A program made the translations under genes and the position numbers. This document shows, piece after piece, positions 28,593-39,723 of a stretch of DNA of 64,000 nt; the first letter of the stretch is position 1, and each line of letters begins with the position of its first letter. Origin of the DNA: Microbacteriaceae bacterium (GTDB lineage Bacteria > Actinomycetota > Actinomycetes > Actinomycetales > Microbacteriaceae); the NCBI GenBank assembly GCA_027491295.1, contig JAIXWK010000003.1, positions 124,001 to 188,000 on the forward strand, in the 5' to 3' direction. The notes beneath the pieces are model-generated. The model had not been told where the DNA came from. It saw only the letters and a list, made by a program, of their open reading frames with translations, and made no database searches.

Positions 28593-29490
28593 GATAAACC
28601 TCGTCGCCTAAGCCTCGGAACCAGTCGGCGGCGGCCATCGCTTGCTTCCCTGCGGGTTGCACGGAGACCAGTTCTAAACGACTGCCATCGGAACATTCCA
28701 GCAAAATCTTCTCCGCAGACTTGAAGACTTTGCCTTTAGTTGCGCTCTCAGTCCAAGTAGAAGACCCAAGTGACCTGGTTTCCAAGATTCTGATTGGGTT
28801 GCCATCAAGTTCGCACCAGGCCATTGGTTCAGGATTGAAAGCCATGACTGCCCTATGAACACTTAGCGCATTGTCACTTAGGTTCAAGCGCGCTGTCGAT
28901 CGATTTAGCTTTGGTGCCAAGCTAGCGTCTCCGGTTTGTGGGGTTGGCACTGTTGGTTGCCCTGCGTGCTGCTGAAATAGATTCACACCGGCAATCGTGA
29001 ATCGCTCAAGGGCCGCCGCAGTGGTCTCGTTCTCCCCCGGTGAAATCTCCTGGGAGGCGATTATTGGCCCGGTATCCATTCCTGCATCGAGCTCAAATAG
29101 AGTTACACCTGCACCGATTCCACCGGAGAGGATCGACTGCTGCAACGGAGATGCTCCCCGCCACTTTGGTAGCAAGCTGAAGTGTATGTTCCACCACGGC
29201 AAAGCATTCAGAGCAGCTTGCGGGATCAAGCTCCCAAAGGCAACAACTAAAGCAAGCTCCGCCTCGGCATCGTTGATTCTTGCTAACTCTTCTTCATTGA
29301 TCCTATTCGCCTTCAATATGGGAAGGCCTAGTTCCATGGCCTTGGTAGCGACTGGAGATGGGGTAAGGATTCGCTTTCTGCCGATTTCGGAATCCGGGCG
29401 AGTGATCACCAGAACGACCTCATGGGTCTTAGAAACTAACTCCAGTGCAAGAGCGGCATTCACTGGAGTTCCAGCAAAGATTATTTTCAT
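28585..29490 (-). CDS. fmt: Methionyl-tRNA formyltransferase
   Basis: Formylates initiator Met-tRNA using 10-formyl-THF. The ATG at 29490 (MKIIFAGTPV) is preferred because AGGTGA lies 7 bases upstream; a GTG at 29496 would be too close to it. 301 residues. The catalytic core shows NIHFSLLPKWRGASPLQQSI with the conserved His, and GVTLFELDAGMDTGPI. The C-terminal OB-like domain is present. The Shine-Dalgarno overlaps the priA stop, consistent with coupling. Confidence 0.96.
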   Translation of the reverse strand: MKIIFAGTPVNAALALELVSKTHEVVLVITRPDSEIGRKRILTPSPVATKAMELGLPILKANRINEEELARINDAEAELALVVAFGSLIPQAALNALPWWNIHFSLLPKWRGASPLQQSILSGGIGAGVTLFELDAGMDTGPIIASQEISPGENETTAAALERFTIAGVNLFQQHAGQPTVPTPQTGDASLAPKLNRSTARLNLSDNALSVHRAVMAFNPEPMAWCELDGNPIRILETRSLGSSTWTESATKGKVFKSAEKILLECSDGSRLELVSVQPAGKQAMAAADWFRGLGDEVYLA

Positions 29491-29501
29491 TCTCACATCA
29501 C

Positions 29502-31346
29502 CTACAGCGCGCCCGGGTCATCCATGACGATTTTGAGCCCTCGTCGCTTGTTGGCTCCGACCAATCGAGCATTGGTTTTCAGAGCAAGTGCTTTGAGGCT
29601 AGCTGATACTTCGGCTCCCTGGCTGTAGCTGAAGCGGATCAGAGCGGATGCGCTCTCCGAAAGGTTACTGCGAAGAACAGTCGCACCTGCCTTGGTAGCC
29701 AGTTCTAGTGCCTGAGAAATAGTGTCCTGAATTCCCTCCAGAGTGGCTATTCGCGCAGCCGGCGGAAGCGAGAGTGAGTTCACTTCTCGGAAGGCGTTAG
29801 TTGCTAGTGCCCGATGTTGACCAAGTGACAGAGCTTGCCCCAAGTCTTGATCGACGCCGGCTATATGTGCCCGACCAGTGTCTGAGAGAAGCTCAATAGC
29901 CTCCATCCAGTCTCTAATTGCCGTCTGTTCGGATCTAAGCTGCGGCATTGCCAACCAAACATCCGAATCAAGAATTAGAAGGGCCGAATAACCCTGTTGG
30001 ACTCTCGGAGCAGAGCCTGGGGTTGCCAGCACAAGGTGTTTGGATTTCTTGACTGCTGTTTGCTTTGTGTCTGAAGTGAACTCCGAAATGGTTATACCCG
30101 GGAATGCCTTGCCAAACTCCGCTGCGGTTCTGGTGCTTCCAGTTCGACCTCTGCGCAGTTTGTTTGAACCGCATGCTGCACAGCTGTGGCTAATGCCCTG
30201 GCAGACGCGACAGCGATACTCACCCTTTTCATTTTCCCAAATTGGACCCTTGCAGTTATTGCATACCAAACGCTGGTCGCATCCCGCGCAGTAAACAGTC
30301 GCAGAGTTTCCTTTTCGAGGAATCAATACCAAGACAGGACCGACCTCTAAGCCGTCGCGCATCAGTTTGAAGCTAGCCGCGTCCAAGCGTTGCGCCGGAG
30401 GCGAGTAGGAAATGCGTGCTGGTGGAAGCTTGATGTCCAAATCCTTCAGGTATCCAATCTCCACGAGGCGTTGAATCTCCAGTGATCGATAGTTAGCGGC
30501 GAAGAGTAATTTCACATCGTCAGTCGCCCTCATTAGTGCAATTTCTCTGGCGTGGGTATATGGCGACCCCTGCTCGCGAAGTGAATCATCACCGTCGTCA
30601 AGCAACGCAATCAAACCCAAGTCTCTAACTGGTGCATAAACAGCAGAACGGCTTCCAATAACAATTGAACGCTCTTGAATAAGCGCTCGGTGGAAGTTTG
30701 TAAAACGATCGGACTTCTTTGCTCCCGGCAGCCAAGTTGAGATTAGATCCTTCAAACCCATGCTGCTAAATAGAGCGGCAAGCTGACTAATTTGATCTCG
30801 CTCTGGGACTATCAGAATCGCTGACTTGCCAGATTCAATGGCCTCCACAGCAGCGCGAAGGAACAGCCAGCACCAGTCGGGATAGCGCAGTCCCGCATGA
30901 GTAAGTGACCTAGCGGAGGTAAGAATCGCGGACCTCTTTGGAAGTGAGGTTACTCCTGGAATGTCTGGGAGCTCGACTACAACCTCGGCAATTGGCTCGC
31001 TAACCGGCTTTGGAATTCTCGGCATGTGCTCGACGACTGCCTGCTGCAGGATCTCACCCACCGCCACCGCTTGCCGATTGGCAACCTGTCTAGCAAGTTT
31101 GAAGATCTCCTCTGTGACAACCGGTTCAAGGTCGACTATTTCAAACAGTTCCGATGTTGCGAATGAGCTTTCTAGTGGAAGCGATGAAATGAAACCAGAG
31201 GCTAGCTTCTTGGCTCTACCCAGCTGAAATCTGACTCGCTGTCCAACTCGAACGCTTTGGGAAAGGCTTTCCGGAACTAGGAAATCAAACTCTCTATCAA
31301 GTTGGAGCAGGTCCGACTCAACAACTACGCGCGCGTAGTTGGCCAT
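29502..31346 (-). CDS. priA: Primosomal protein N' (PriA) without intact helicase motifs
   Basis: Replication-restart factor that binds stalled forks. The 614 residues are shorter than E. coli PriA. The N-terminal DNA-binding domain is recognisable (FDFLVPESLSQSVRVGQRV) and the eight zinc-binding cysteines are intact (CAGCDQRLVCNNC, CRVCQG, CAACGSNK). The Walker A expected after the N-terminal domain is replaced by AAVEAIESGKSAILIVPE, and the DEAH position reads DDGDDS. Such degenerate PriA proteins are known in Actinobacteria and are thought to lack helicase activity. It abuts metK with no gap. Confidence 0.93.
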   Translation of the reverse strand: MANYARVVVESDLLQLDREFDFLVPESLSQSVRVGQRVRFQLGRAKKLASGFISSLPLESSFATSELFEIVDLEPVVTEEIFKLARQVANRQAVAVGEILQQAVVEHMPRIPKPVSEPIAEVVVELPDIPGVTSLPKRSAILTSARSLTHAGLRYPDWCWLFLRAAVEAIESGKSAILIVPERDQISQLAALFSSMGLKDLISTWLPGAKKSDRFTNFHRALIQERSIVIGSRSAVYAPVRDLGLIALLDDGDDSLREQGSPYTHAREIALMRATDDVKLLFAANYRSLEIQRLVEIGYLKDLDIKLPPARISYSPPAQRLDAASFKLMRDGLEVGPVLVLIPRKGNSATVYCAGCDQRLVCNNCKGPIWENEKGEYRCRVCQGISHSCAACGSNKLRRGRTGSTRTAAEFGKAFPGITISEFTSDTKQTAVKKSKHLVLATPGSAPRVQQGYSALLILDSDVWLAMPQLRSEQTAIRDWMEAIELLSDTGRAHIAGVDQDLGQALSLGQHRALATNAFREVNSLSLPPAARIATLEGIQDTISQALELATKAGATVLRSNLSESASALIRFSYSQGAEVSASLKALALKTNARLVGANKRRGLKIVMDDPGAL

Positions 31347-32534
31347 CTAGCGACCTGCTGCCTCGCGGAGCGCATCGACACGATCGGTTCGCTCCCAAGT
31401 GAAGTCAGGGAGCTCGCGACCGAAGTGTCCGTAGGTGGCAGTCTTTGCGTAGATTGCGCGCTTGAGGTCAAGTTCCCGGATGATTGCAGCCGGCCTTAGG
31501 TCAAATACGCTGTGCACCGCGCGCTCAATAGCCTGGGTGTCTACCTTCTCGGTGCCAAATGTCTCAACGAAGACTGCTACCGGCTTCGCAACACCTATGG
31601 CATAAGCCACCTGGATCTCAGCTTTGTCCGCAAGTCCCGCGGCAACGATGTTTTTTGCAACCCAGCGCATGGCGTAGGCAGCAGATCTGTCAACCTTTGA
31701 CGGATCCTTGCCGCTAAAGGCTCCGCCGCCGTGCCTTGCCATACCGCCATAGGTATCAACGATGATTTTGCGACCAGTTAGACCAGCATCTCCCTGCGGT
31801 CCACCGATAACAAAGCGACCTGAAGGATTGATAAAGAACTTTGTTTCCGAGCTGTCTAGCCCTGAATCTCTAAGGACTGGTTGGATGACCTGCTCCAGCA
31901 CCAGGATCGCGAGGTCATCTTGTGAGATGTCTGGATGGTGCTGAGTGGAAAGCACAACTGTGTCGATTGAGACCGGAGTATTGCCGTCATAGTTGACGGA
32001 TACCTGAGCTTTACCGTCTGGACGAATAAGTCCGTTGTTCAGTTCGCGACGAACTGTGCTTAAGCGCTCGGTGATTCTGTGGGAGAGAAGAATTGGGGTT
32101 GGCATCAAGACTTTGGTCTCGTTAGTTGCGTAGCCGAACATCATTCCCTGATCGCCAGCACCCAGTTGGCTGTCCTCGTCCGAGGATCCTGCTCTGGATT
32201 CGAGTGCAGTATCAACGCCGTGGGCAATGTCAGGAGATTGAGCGCCAATCGAGACCGAAACACCGCAACTGTTGCCATCAAAACCTATTTGCGATGAGTT
32301 GTAGCCGATGTCTACTAGCTTCTGACGCACCAGCTGTGGAATGTCAACGTATCCACTGGTGGTGACCTCGCCGGCGACATGAACTAGGCCGGTGGTAACT
32401 AGTGTCTCAACAGCTACACGTGCCTCTGGATCCTGCTCGAGCATGGCATCGAGGATGGTGTCGGAGATTTGATCACAGATCTTGTCTGGGTGACCTTCGG
32501 TCACGGATTCCGAGGTAAATGTGCGTAGCGTCAT
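31347..32534 (-). CDS. metK: S-adenosylmethionine synthetase
   Basis: Makes SAM from methionine and ATP. The 395 residues contain [12 protein letters not shown] (active-site His and Asp), the mobile-loop and signature [12 protein letters not shown], and [19 protein letters not shown]. It follows coaBC by 21 bases, too little space for a SAM riboswitch. coaBC-metK-priA order is typical of Actinobacteria. Confidence 0.98.
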   Translation of the reverse strand: MTLRTFTSESVTEGHPDKICDQISDTILDAMLEQDPEARVAVETLVTTGLVHVAGEVTTSGYVDIPQLVRQKLVDIGYNSSQIGFDGNSCGVSVSIGAQSPDIAHGVDTALESRAGSSDEDSQLGAGDQGMMFGYATNETKVLMPTPILLSHRITERLSTVRRELNNGLIRPDGKAQVSVNYDGNTPVSIDTVVLSTQHHPDISQDDLAILVLEQVIQPVLRDSGLDSSETKFFINPSGRFVIGGPQGDAGLTGRKIIVDTYGGMARHGGGAFSGKDPSKVDRSAAYAMRWVAKNIVAAGLADKAEIQVAYAIGVAKPVAVFVETFGTEKVDTQAIERAVHSVFDLRPAAIIRELDLKRAIYAKTATYGHFGRELPDFTWERTDRVDALREAAGR

Positions 32535-32555
32535 GGCAAAAAGTCTAATCGCTGG

Positions 32556-33698
32556 TTACTTATTTAGCCCAGCGACTAAATCAATAATCGAGGCGCTTAC
32601 CTGAGCCTTGCTGCCGCTGAGTTCAACGGCGTCATCTGTGGTGACAAATTGAACCACTGTCTCTTTGCTACCCAGTGCTTCAAAGGAGTTTCCAACAACT
32701 GCGTTTACCGACTTATCGGAAAGTTTGCTGCGGGCTATCTCAATCAGTGGTTCCCCAGTTTCCTCAGCCAATGCAAATGCAATTTGGATGGTCTTCGGGC
32801 GGAGTGCAGCGTAGTTAGCGATCAGGTCTTTGGTTGGAGTCAGTGACAGGCTTAGGCCTTCAGAACGCTTTAGTTTTCCAAGATATGGATTCTCAACCCT
32901 GAAGTCAGAAACAGCTGCCGCCATGATCATCACGTCACAGTCCCGATCCATGGCCAGTTCAAGTTCATCCACGCTTCCCACGCGAGTGACCTCGATGCCT
33001 TTCGGAAGCGGAAGGTCAATGTTTGCAGCTATCAGGTGGACTGATGCTCCGGCGTCTCGGGCAGCTTTGGCAAGTTCAATCCCCATTCGGCCCGAGGATG
33101 AGTTTCCGATGTAGCGGACGGCGTCAATCGGCTCTCTGGTGCCTCCGGCGGTGACGATGACGCGCTTGCCTTTTAGAGCTCGATCTTGGAGTGCGAAGGC
33201 GATGATGTCTTCGGTCTCTGGCAGTCTTCCAGGCCCAGTGTCATCTCCGGTTAGGCGTCCGGTTGCCGGTTCCATGACCCTTACTCCCCTGGCCTCAAGC
33301 GTTGCAACGTTTGTTTGAGTGGCTTCGTTCTGCCACATTTCTGTGTGCATCGCAGGGCACACGATTACTGGAGCCTTTGAAGCCAAGATCGCATTCAACA
33401 TCAGGTCATCAGCAATACCCGCTGCGAATCTTGCAATAAATGATGCAGTGGCAGGTGCGATGAGAATTAGATCGGCCTGCTGGCCAAGCTCGACATGCCT
33501 GACTTGAGCGACATCCTGATACATGTCGGTTTCAATGGCGTGGCCACTTAGCGATTCAAGTGTTGGTTTGCCTATGAATTTCAGAGCATTCTCGGTTGGA
33601 ACGACAGTTACGTCATGGCCTAGTTCACTCAGGCCGCGAATAAGGCCGGCGGCCTTGTAGGCAGCGATTCCGCCAGTGATGCCAAGCAGAATGCGCAT
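32556..33698 (-). CDS. coaBC: Bifunctional CoaBC (PPC synthetase/decarboxylase)
   Basis: Carries out two CoA steps: CTP-dependent joining of 4'-phosphopantothenate with cysteine, then decarboxylation. The N-terminal flavoprotein decarboxylase domain (about 1-175) shows GITGGIAAYKA and CPAMHTEMW. The C-terminal synthetase domain (about 185-380) shows VTAGGTREPIDAVRYIGNSSSGRMG and KRSEGLSLSLTPTKDLIAN. 380 residues. Together with coaE at the other end of the window, it covers three of the CoA steps. Confidence 0.97.
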   Translation of the reverse strand: MRILLGITGGIAAYKAAGLIRGLSELGHDVTVVPTENALKFIGKPTLESLSGHAIETDMYQDVAQVRHVELGQQADLILIAPATASFIARFAAGIADDLMLNAILASKAPVIVCPAMHTEMWQNEATQTNVATLEARGVRVMEPATGRLTGDDTGPGRLPETEDIIAFALQDRALKGKRVIVTAGGTREPIDAVRYIGNSSSGRMGIELAKAARDAGASVHLIAANIDLPLPKGIEVTRVGSVDELELAMDRDCDVMIMAAAVSDFRVENPYLGKLKRSEGLSLSLTPTKDLIANYAALRPKTIQIAFALAEETGEPLIEIARSKLSDKSVNAVVGNSFEALGSKETVVQFVTTDDAVELSGSKAQVSASIIDLVAGLNK

Positions 33699-33707
33699 GT
33701 TAAAAAA

Positions 33708-33962
33708 TTAGTTAGCGGACTTCTTGATGAGTTTGCCCTCGTAAGCCTCGCGAAGCGCGATGCTAAGTGGCTTGTCATCAATTGAGGAGTCAACCAAAGG
33801 GCCAACGTAGTTGAACAGGCTTCCCTCATGCAGAGCGCTGTAGTACTCGTTGATCTGGCGAGCACGCTTGGATGCGAAGATAACTAGCTCGTAGTTTGAG
33901 CCAACCTTGGCCAACAACTCGTCGATTGGTGGGTAAACAATTCCCTCAAGCTTGTCGTTCAT
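33708..33962 (-). CDS. rpoZ: RNA polymerase omega subunit
   Basis: Small assembly subunit of RNA polymerase that wraps the beta' C-terminus. The 84 residues include the conserved [20 protein letters not shown] core and a C-terminal [15 protein letters not shown] helix. It overlaps gmk by 4 bases (ATGA), the usual gmk-rpoZ-coaBC order. Confidence 0.96.
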   Translation of the reverse strand: MNDKLEGIVYPPIDELLAKVGSNYELVIFASKRARQINEYYSALHEGSLFNYVGPLVDSSIDDKPLSIALREAYEGKLIKKSAN

Positions 33963-34519
33963 GATCCTCTTTCAGCTTCGTGAACCAATTCTACGACCTG
34001 ACGGGCGCAAGCCTCTAGGTCCAAATTGGTTAGTTGGTAGTCAAACTCCCCCGCAGCTGCAAGTTCTGTGCGGGCTGTTGTAAGTCTAGTTTGTATTTGC
34101 TCTTCTGTCTCGGTTCCTCTTGATCTCAACCTTCTCTCAAGCTCCTCGAAGCTAGGTGGGTTGATGAAGATCATCAATGCACCTGGCAACTTCTCAGCTA
34201 CCTGGCGGGCACCCTGCAGGTCAATCTCGAGAAGTAAGTGCTTGTTTTGCTCCTCTGCACGGGCCAATTCATTGAGTGGAGTGCCATATAGGTGGTTGCC
34301 GTGAACCTGAGCCCACTCCAACATTTGGCCGTCTTCGATTTGCTGCTCAAAAACAGATTTGGAAACGAAGTTGTAGTGAACCCCATCTACTTCTCCTGCC
34401 CTAGGGTCACGAGTTGTCGATGAAACCGAGAGCATAAAGTCCGGGTGGTTATCCAGAATCCATTTGACGATCGAGCCTTTACCGACTCCGGCAGGACCTG
34501 CTAATACCACCAGGCTCAT
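33959..34519 (-). CDS. gmk: Guanylate kinase
   Basis: Phosphorylates GMP to GDP. The 186 residues carry the P-loop [11 protein letters not shown], the GMP-binding [21 protein letters not shown], and [20 protein letters not shown]. In many Actinobacteria a mihF integration-host-factor gene lies just upstream; here gmk instead overlaps pyrF by 4 bases. Confidence 0.97.
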   Translation of the reverse strand: MSLVVLAGPAGVGKGSIVKWILDNHPDFMLSVSSTTRDPRAGEVDGVHYNFVSKSVFEQQIEDGQMLEWAQVHGNHLYGTPLNELARAEEQNKHLLLEIDLQGARQVAEKLPGALMIFINPPSFEELERRLRSRGTETEEQIQTRLTTARTELAAAGEFDYQLTNLDLEACARQVVELVHEAERGS

Positions 34520-35322
34520 AGCTTTGCCTTCGCTTTATCGATCAGTTGACCAATCTGTTCCGGGCCATTTTTAGTGAGCTCTCGAGACATTGATGCAACA
34601 ACCCGCGGCGCGGATGCTCCGAAGATCGATTTCAGGTCTTCCAGCTTTGCGCCCTGTGCTCCAAAACCTGGAGCCAGAATAGGGATTTTGATGTCTTGCT
34701 CAGTCAGGAAGTCGATACCAAAGTCCTTCAGGTTCTGAGTGGCTCCAATAACGACACCCATCTCCCCCTGACCAATCTCCTTGGCGGCGTCAATCACTGT
34801 CCGTGAGACTGTGCGATCACCGATTAGTGCCTGCTGCAGTTGTGCTGCCTCAGGATTGGAGGTTGCGGCAAGGATAAACAGACCGCCCTGGACGTCCTGG
34901 GCATAGTTCAAAGTCTCGCGAAGTGATTCGGGGCCCAGGTAGCCGCTGACTGTAAGGGCATCAGATCGAAGTGGGGAATCATCACCAAACCAAGCTGACG
35001 CGTAACCGAGCATTGTGGAACCAATGTCGCCTCGCTTGGCATCCGCTATGACGATCAGCCCGGCGTCCTTAGCCTCGCGAATGATCTCTTCAAGGGTTTG
35101 GTAGCCAAGTGATCCGAATCTCTCGAAGAAGCCAACCTGTGGCTTTACGATGCCCAAACGCCCTTGCGCACTATCGATAATCCTTAGGCCATACTCTCGC
35201 GCTCCCGCAGCTGTATCAGGAAGCTCCCAGTTGTCCAGCTCGCTCTCCGATGGGTCAATGCCAATGCAAATCGGAGAGTGAGTCGCCATTGCCTCGGCGA
35301 GCCGGAGGGAAAACTTAGCCAC
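34516..35322 (-). CDS. pyrF: Orotidine 5'-phosphate decarboxylase (type 2)
   Basis: Final UMP step. The 268 residues match the longer mycobacterial-type enzyme, with the catalytic Lys/Asp network in [18 protein letters not shown] and a C-terminal [10 protein letters not shown] phosphate-binding loop. It overlaps carB by 8 bases and gmk by 4. pyrD, the preceding enzyme, is not in this cluster. Confidence 0.96.
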   Translation of the reverse strand: MAKFSLRLAEAMATHSPICIGIDPSESELDNWELPDTAAGAREYGLRIIDSAQGRLGIVKPQVGFFERFGSLGYQTLEEIIREAKDAGLIVIADAKRGDIGSTMLGYASAWFGDDSPLRSDALTVSGYLGPESLRETLNYAQDVQGGLFILAATSNPEAAQLQQALIGDRTVSRTVIDAAKEIGQGEMGVVIGATQNLKDFGIDFLTEQDIKIPILAPGFGAQGAKLEDLKSIFGASAPRVVASMSRELTKNGPEQIGQLIDKAKAKL

Positions 35323-38300
35323 TGATCATCGCCTTTCGCTCACGCGCATATTCTTGCAGTGGCTTGACCTTGAATTTACCCTCGCGGATAACTTCGAATG
35401 ATCCAATAGCTGCGCTTAGCTGCGCCGCTGTGGTGAAGATTGGCTTATCGGCGGCGGTAGTTGCGGCTCTAATCTCATAGCCATCGATGCGAGCATCGGC
35501 ACCGCTCGGTGTATTCACCACGACATCGACCTCACCAGCAGTGATCATGTCAACGATTGAGCGCTGTCCACCTGTGGCCTTGGAGTGCTTGATTACCGCC
35601 TCAGCCACAATGCCGTGTCTTCCGAGCATCTTCGCGGTTCCCTCGGTTGCCAGGATTCGATATCCCAGCTGAGAGAGCCTTCTAACTGGAAGCAGCAGCT
35701 GTGGCTTGTCTCGGTCGGCAACAGAAACAAACACAGTTCCACTTTTCGGCAGAGCAGAACCAGCTCCGGCCTGGCTTTTAGCAAACGCAGTTGGGAAGTC
35801 AACGTCGATCCCCATTACCTCGCCGGTTGAGCGCATTTCTGGGCCCAGTAGTGAATCAACAAAGCGTCCATCCTTGGTTGCAAAGCGCTTGAATGGAAGA
35901 ACGGCTTCCTTTACGGAAATCGGAGTGCCAGCCGGTAGGTGTTTTCCATCCTGGGCTGGTAGGTGCCCTTCGGCAACCAATTTCTTGATGCTCCACCCGG
36001 CCATAACCAATGAGGCAGCCTTTGCCAGAGTGATACCTAGGGCTTTTGACACAAATGGCACGGTTCGCGATGCGCGTGGGTTGGCCTCGAGCACATACAG
36101 CACATCTGATGCCAGAGCGAACTGGACATTGATAAGGCCTCTAACCTGAAGGCCCCTCGCGATCTCTTCGGTTGCCTTTGCAACTCGATCAATCTGAGTT
36201 TCACTCAAAGTAATCGGTGGCAGCGTGCAGCTCGAATCGCCAGAGTGGATACCCGCCTCTTCGATGTGCTCCATGACGCCACCGACAAACAACTGCTCGC
36301 CATCGAAGATAGCATCGATGTCTATCTCGATTGCGTCATCTAGGAACCGATCAACCAATAGTGGGTGCTCGGAATCAACTAGGGCGTGGTTTGCGATTCG
36401 ATCGAAGTAACCGTTCAAGGTGTTTTCGTCGTAAACGATCTCCATGCCACGGCCACCAAGTACAAACGATGGACGAACCAATACCGGGTATCCAATGCGG
36501 TTCGCGACAGCCACTGCCTCTTCCAAGTTGGTGGCCATGCCATTGGCTGGCGAGCGTAGTCCGGCAGCATCAAGAATCTGCTGGAACTGGCCGCGCTCCT
36601 CAGCCTGATCGATGGACTCGGGAGTTGTTCCAAGGATTGGAATGCCATAGGACTTTAGCCCTTTGGCAAGGCCCAAAGCTGTCTGTCCACCAAGCTGAAC
36701 CATGACGCCAAGCAGTTCTCCGGATTGCGATTCCGCATGAATGACCTCGAGTACGTCCTCGAGAGTGAGCGGCTCGAAATAGAGCCGATCTGAGGTGTCG
36801 TAGTCGGTGGAAACAGTTTCAGGGTTGCAGTTGATCATGATGGTTTCAAAACCAGCGTCGCGTAGGGCAAAAGCTGCATGCACGCAGCTGTAGTCAAACT
36901 CAACGCCCTGACCGATGCGGTTTGGACCACTGCCGATGATCACTATCTTCTGGCGATCGGATGGGATCACCTCAGTCATTTGCTCATATGAGCTGTAGTG
37001 ATAAGGAGTAAGGGCAGGAAACTCCCCCGCACAGGTGTCAACGGTCTTGAAGACTGGCCTAAGTTCCAGGCTGTAACGCAGCTCGCGAACATCCTTCTCG
37101 GTTAGTCCTCTAATCTGGCCAATCTGAATGTCAGAGAAACCATGCTGCTTGGCACGCTTCAGTGCATCTCTATCTATTGCATCGAGATCCTTGAGCCATT
37201 TCGCGATTTCGTTAATTAGAACGATCTGGTCGATGAACCATGGGTCTATTTTGGTTGCCTCAAAGGCTTGCTCCGGAGTGACTCCGAGTCGCAAGGCCTG
37301 TTGCAGCTGAACCACTCGCTCGTCGGTAGGGGTCTTTATCTTCTCGAGTAGCTCGGCTGCCGTAAGAGCTTGTGGGCCCCAGTGGAACGAGCTGCCACGC
37401 TTCTCAAGGGATCTAAGCGCCTTCTGCAGCGCTTGGGTAAAGGTTCTGCCGATTGCCATCGCCTCACCAACGCTCTTCATGGTGGTTGTGAGGGTTGGAT
37501 CAGCCGCCGGGAACTTCTCAAAGGCAAAGCGAGGAGCCTTCACCACGATGTAATCCAGGGTTGGCTCGAATGAAGCAGGAGTCACACCGGTGATGTCATT
37601 AGGAATCTCATCCAAGGTGTAACCAATTGCTAGCTTCGCCGCAATCTTCGCGATCGGGAAACCAGTCGCCTTTGATGCTAGAGCGGAGGATCTTGATACA
37701 CGGGGGTTCATCTCAATGACGATGATTCGACCATCAACTGGGTCAACCGCAAACTGAATGTTGCAACCACCGGTGTCAACACCAACCGCACGAATGATGT
37801 CGATTGAGATGTCACGAAGTCTTTGGTACTCGCGGTCAGTCAATGTCATAGCCGGGGCAACGGTGATCGAGTCGCCGGTGTGCACACCAACCGGGTCAAA
37901 GTTCTCGATGGAACAAACCACGACAGTGTTGTCGTGTCTGTCTCTCATGAGTTCTAGTTCGTACTCTTTCCAACCAAGGATGGATTCTTCAAGCAAGACT
38001 TCTGTAGTTGGAGATGCCTGTAGTCCAGCCCCCGCGATGCGTCTGAGGTCAGTCTCGTTGTATGCAAAACCAGAACCTAGACCACCCATTGTGAAACTTG
38101 GGCGAACCACCACCGGGTAACCAAGTTGGTTTGCACCCGCAATTACTTCATCGATGGTGTGGGCAATAACGCTCTTTGCAACATCAGCGCCGGCATCCAG
38201 CACCAGCTGCTTGAAGATCTGGCGGTCTTCGCCAGCGTTTATGGCAGCAACATTTGCACCAATAAGTTCGACGCCGTACTTCTCGAGTGACCCGCGGGCA

Positions 38301-38608
38301 TGAAGTGCCATCGCCGCATTTAATGCGGTTTGACCACCAAGGGTAGGCAAGATTGCGTCAGGCTTCTCCTTTTCAATTATTGCCTCGATAACCTCAGGGG
38401 TAATCGGCTCAATGTAGGTGGCGTCTGCAAAGTCTGGATCGGTCATGATCGTGGCAGGGTTTGAGTTAATCAGGATTACCCTGATTCCCTCTTCCTGCAG
38501 CACGCGACAAGCTTGAGTTCCGGAGTAGTCAAATTCGCAAGCCTGACCGATCACGATGGGACCTGACCCGATTACCAATACGGATTTAATGTCACTGCGT
38601 TTTGGCAT
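35315..38608 (-). CDS. carB: Carbamoyl-phosphate synthase large subunit
   Basis: Makes carbamoyl phosphate for pyrimidines and arginine from bicarbonate, ATP and ammonia delivered by CarA. 1097 residues with two ATP-grasp halves ([15 protein letters not shown] in the first; [15 protein letters not shown] in the second), the oligomerisation domain between them, and a C-terminal MGS-like allosteric domain (about 950-1090) containing [13 protein letters not shown] and VVNTPSG. The start shares one base with the carA stop. Confidence 0.98.
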   Translation of the reverse strand: MPKRSDIKSVLVIGSGPIVIGQACEFDYSGTQACRVLQEEGIRVILINSNPATIMTDPDFADATYIEPITPEVIEAIIEKEKPDAILPTLGGQTALNAAMALHARGSLEKYGVELIGANVAAINAGEDRQIFKQLVLDAGADVAKSVIAHTIDEVIAGANQLGYPVVVRPSFTMGGLGSGFAYNETDLRRIAGAGLQASPTTEVLLEESILGWKEYELELMRDRHDNTVVVCSIENFDPVGVHTGDSITVAPAMTLTDREYQRLRDISIDIIRAVGVDTGGCNIQFAVDPVDGRIIVIEMNPRVSRSSALASKATGFPIAKIAAKLAIGYTLDEIPNDITGVTPASFEPTLDYIVVKAPRFAFEKFPAADPTLTTTMKSVGEAMAIGRTFTQALQKALRSLEKRGSSFHWGPQALTAAELLEKIKTPTDERVVQLQQALRLGVTPEQAFEATKIDPWFIDQIVLINEIAKWLKDLDAIDRDALKRAKQHGFSDIQIGQIRGLTEKDVRELRYSLELRPVFKTVDTCAGEFPALTPYHYSSYEQMTEVIPSDRQKIVIIGSGPNRIGQGVEFDYSCVHAAFALRDAGFETIMINCNPETVSTDYDTSDRLYFEPLTLEDVLEVIHAESQSGELLGVMVQLGGQTALGLAKGLKSYGIPILGTTPESIDQAEERGQFQQILDAAGLRSPANGMATNLEEAVAVANRIGYPVLVRPSFVLGGRGMEIVYDENTLNGYFDRIANHALVDSEHPLLVDRFLDDAIEIDIDAIFDGEQLFVGGVMEHIEEAGIHSGDSSCTLPPITLSETQIDRVAKATEEIARGLQVRGLINVQFALASDVLYVLEANPRASRTVPFVSKALGITLAKAASLVMAGWSIKKLVAEGHLPAQDGKHLPAGTPISVKEAVLPFKRFATKDGRFVDSLLGPEMRSTGEVMGIDVDFPTAFAKSQAGAGSALPKSGTVFVSVADRDKPQLLLPVRRLSQLGYRILATEGTAKMLGRHGIVAEAVIKHSKATGGQRSIVDMITAGEVDVVVNTPSGADARIDGYEIRAATTAADKPIFTTAAQLSAAIGSFEVIREGKFKVKPLQEYARERKAMISG

Positions 38609-39723
38609 TAGCGGTGCTCCTCAATCATGCGAACAAACTTGTCAAAGAGGTAGTGGCTATCGTGTGGACCAGCAGCTGCCTCAGGGTGGTACTGAACTGA
38701 GAACGCAGGGATGTCCACACACTCAAGACCCTCAACGACCTGGTCGTTTAGTCCGCGGTGGCTTACGCGGACTTTTCCAAAGCCCTGGGGCGACTCTTGC
38801 TCATCGCCATAAACGCGCACAGCAAAACCGTGGTTGTGGGCGGTTACCTCCACGCGGCCGGTCTCAGCGTGCATCACAGGCTGGTTGATGCCACGGTGTC
38901 CGAAGGCGAGTTTGTAGGTTTCGAAACCAAGAGCTCTACCCAGTAGCTGGTTTCCAAAACAGATGCCGAAGAACGGAATACCGCGCTTGAGGACTTCTCT
39001 AAGCATCTCCACCTGAGAGCCACTGGCCTGAGGGTCACCAGGACCGTTTGAGAAGAACACCGCATTCGGCTTGCTCGCCAGAATCTCATCCGCGGAGGAG
39101 CTTGCTGGATGCACCTCAACCTCAAGGCCTCGTTCGGCGAGATGTTCGATTGTCGAGCGCTTGATTCCAAGGTCCAGGATTGCAACCTTGCCGATGCGGT
39201 TACCTACTGCAGGAACCGAGTAGATCTCCTTGGTTGTTACCTGGTTGCTAAAGCTTGCGCCCTTCATCTCAGGTGCCGCGGTTACCTTTGCAAGCATCTC
39301 GGCTTCGCTGGCAATCCTTTCTCCAGAGAAGATTCCTGCTCGCATCGCTCCTGAATCGCGAATCTGCAAAGTGATAGCTCTGGTATCAACATTGCAGATT
39401 CCGACGATGTGCTGCTCGATTAGGTCCTGGACCAAATCGCGCTCGGCGCGGAAGTTGCTGGACATTCTGGATGGTTCGCGAACCACGTAGCCTGCGACCC
39501 AGATTTGGCTTGATTCCTCATCACGCTGGTTGGTTCCGACTATGCCGATGTGGGGTGCGGTTTGCAACACGATCTGACCGGCGTAAGAAGGGTCGGTAAT
39601 CGTCTCTTGGTAACCGGTCATACCTGTGGCAAATACCAGCTCCCCAAGGGTTTGCCCCTTTGCGCCGTAACTCTCGCCCTCAAAGACCAGTCCGTTCTCA
39701 AGAACTAGGTAAGCCTTATCCAA
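38608..39723 (-). CDS. carA: Carbamoyl-phosphate synthase small subunit
   Basis: Glutaminase subunit feeding ammonia to CarB. The class I amidotransferase domain shows nucleophile Cys in [15 protein letters not shown] and the catalytic His/Glu in [12 protein letters not shown]. The start is set at TTG 39723 ([11 protein letters not shown], 371 residues) because GGAG (39730-39733) lies 6 bases upstream. An earlier in-frame TTG at 39735 is possible but has no properly spaced ribosome binding site. With the chosen start it overlaps the upstream PH-like gene by 8 bases. Confidence 0.95.
   Translation of the reverse strand: MDKAYLVLENGLVFEGESYGAKGQTLGELVFATGMTGYQETITDPSYAGQIVLQTAPHIGIVGTNQRDEESSQIWVAGYVVREPSRMSSNFRAERDLVQDLIEQHIVGICNVDTRAITLQIRDSGAMRAGIFSGERIASEAEMLAKVTAAPEMKGASFSNQVTTKEIYSVPAVGNRIGKVAILDLGIKRSTIEHLAERGLEVEVHPASSSADEILASKPNAVFFSNGPGDPQASGSQVEMLREVLKRGIPFFGICFGNQLLGRALGFETYKLAFGHRGINQPVMHAETGRVEVTAHNHGFAVRVYGDEQESPQGFGKVRVSHRGLNDQVVEGLECVDIPAFSVQYHPEAAAGPHDSHYLFDKFVRMIEEHR

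Noticed and set aside
32535-32555. Possible SAM riboswitch before metK
   Set aside because: Only 21 bases separate coaBC and metK, too short for any known SAM-sensing fold.
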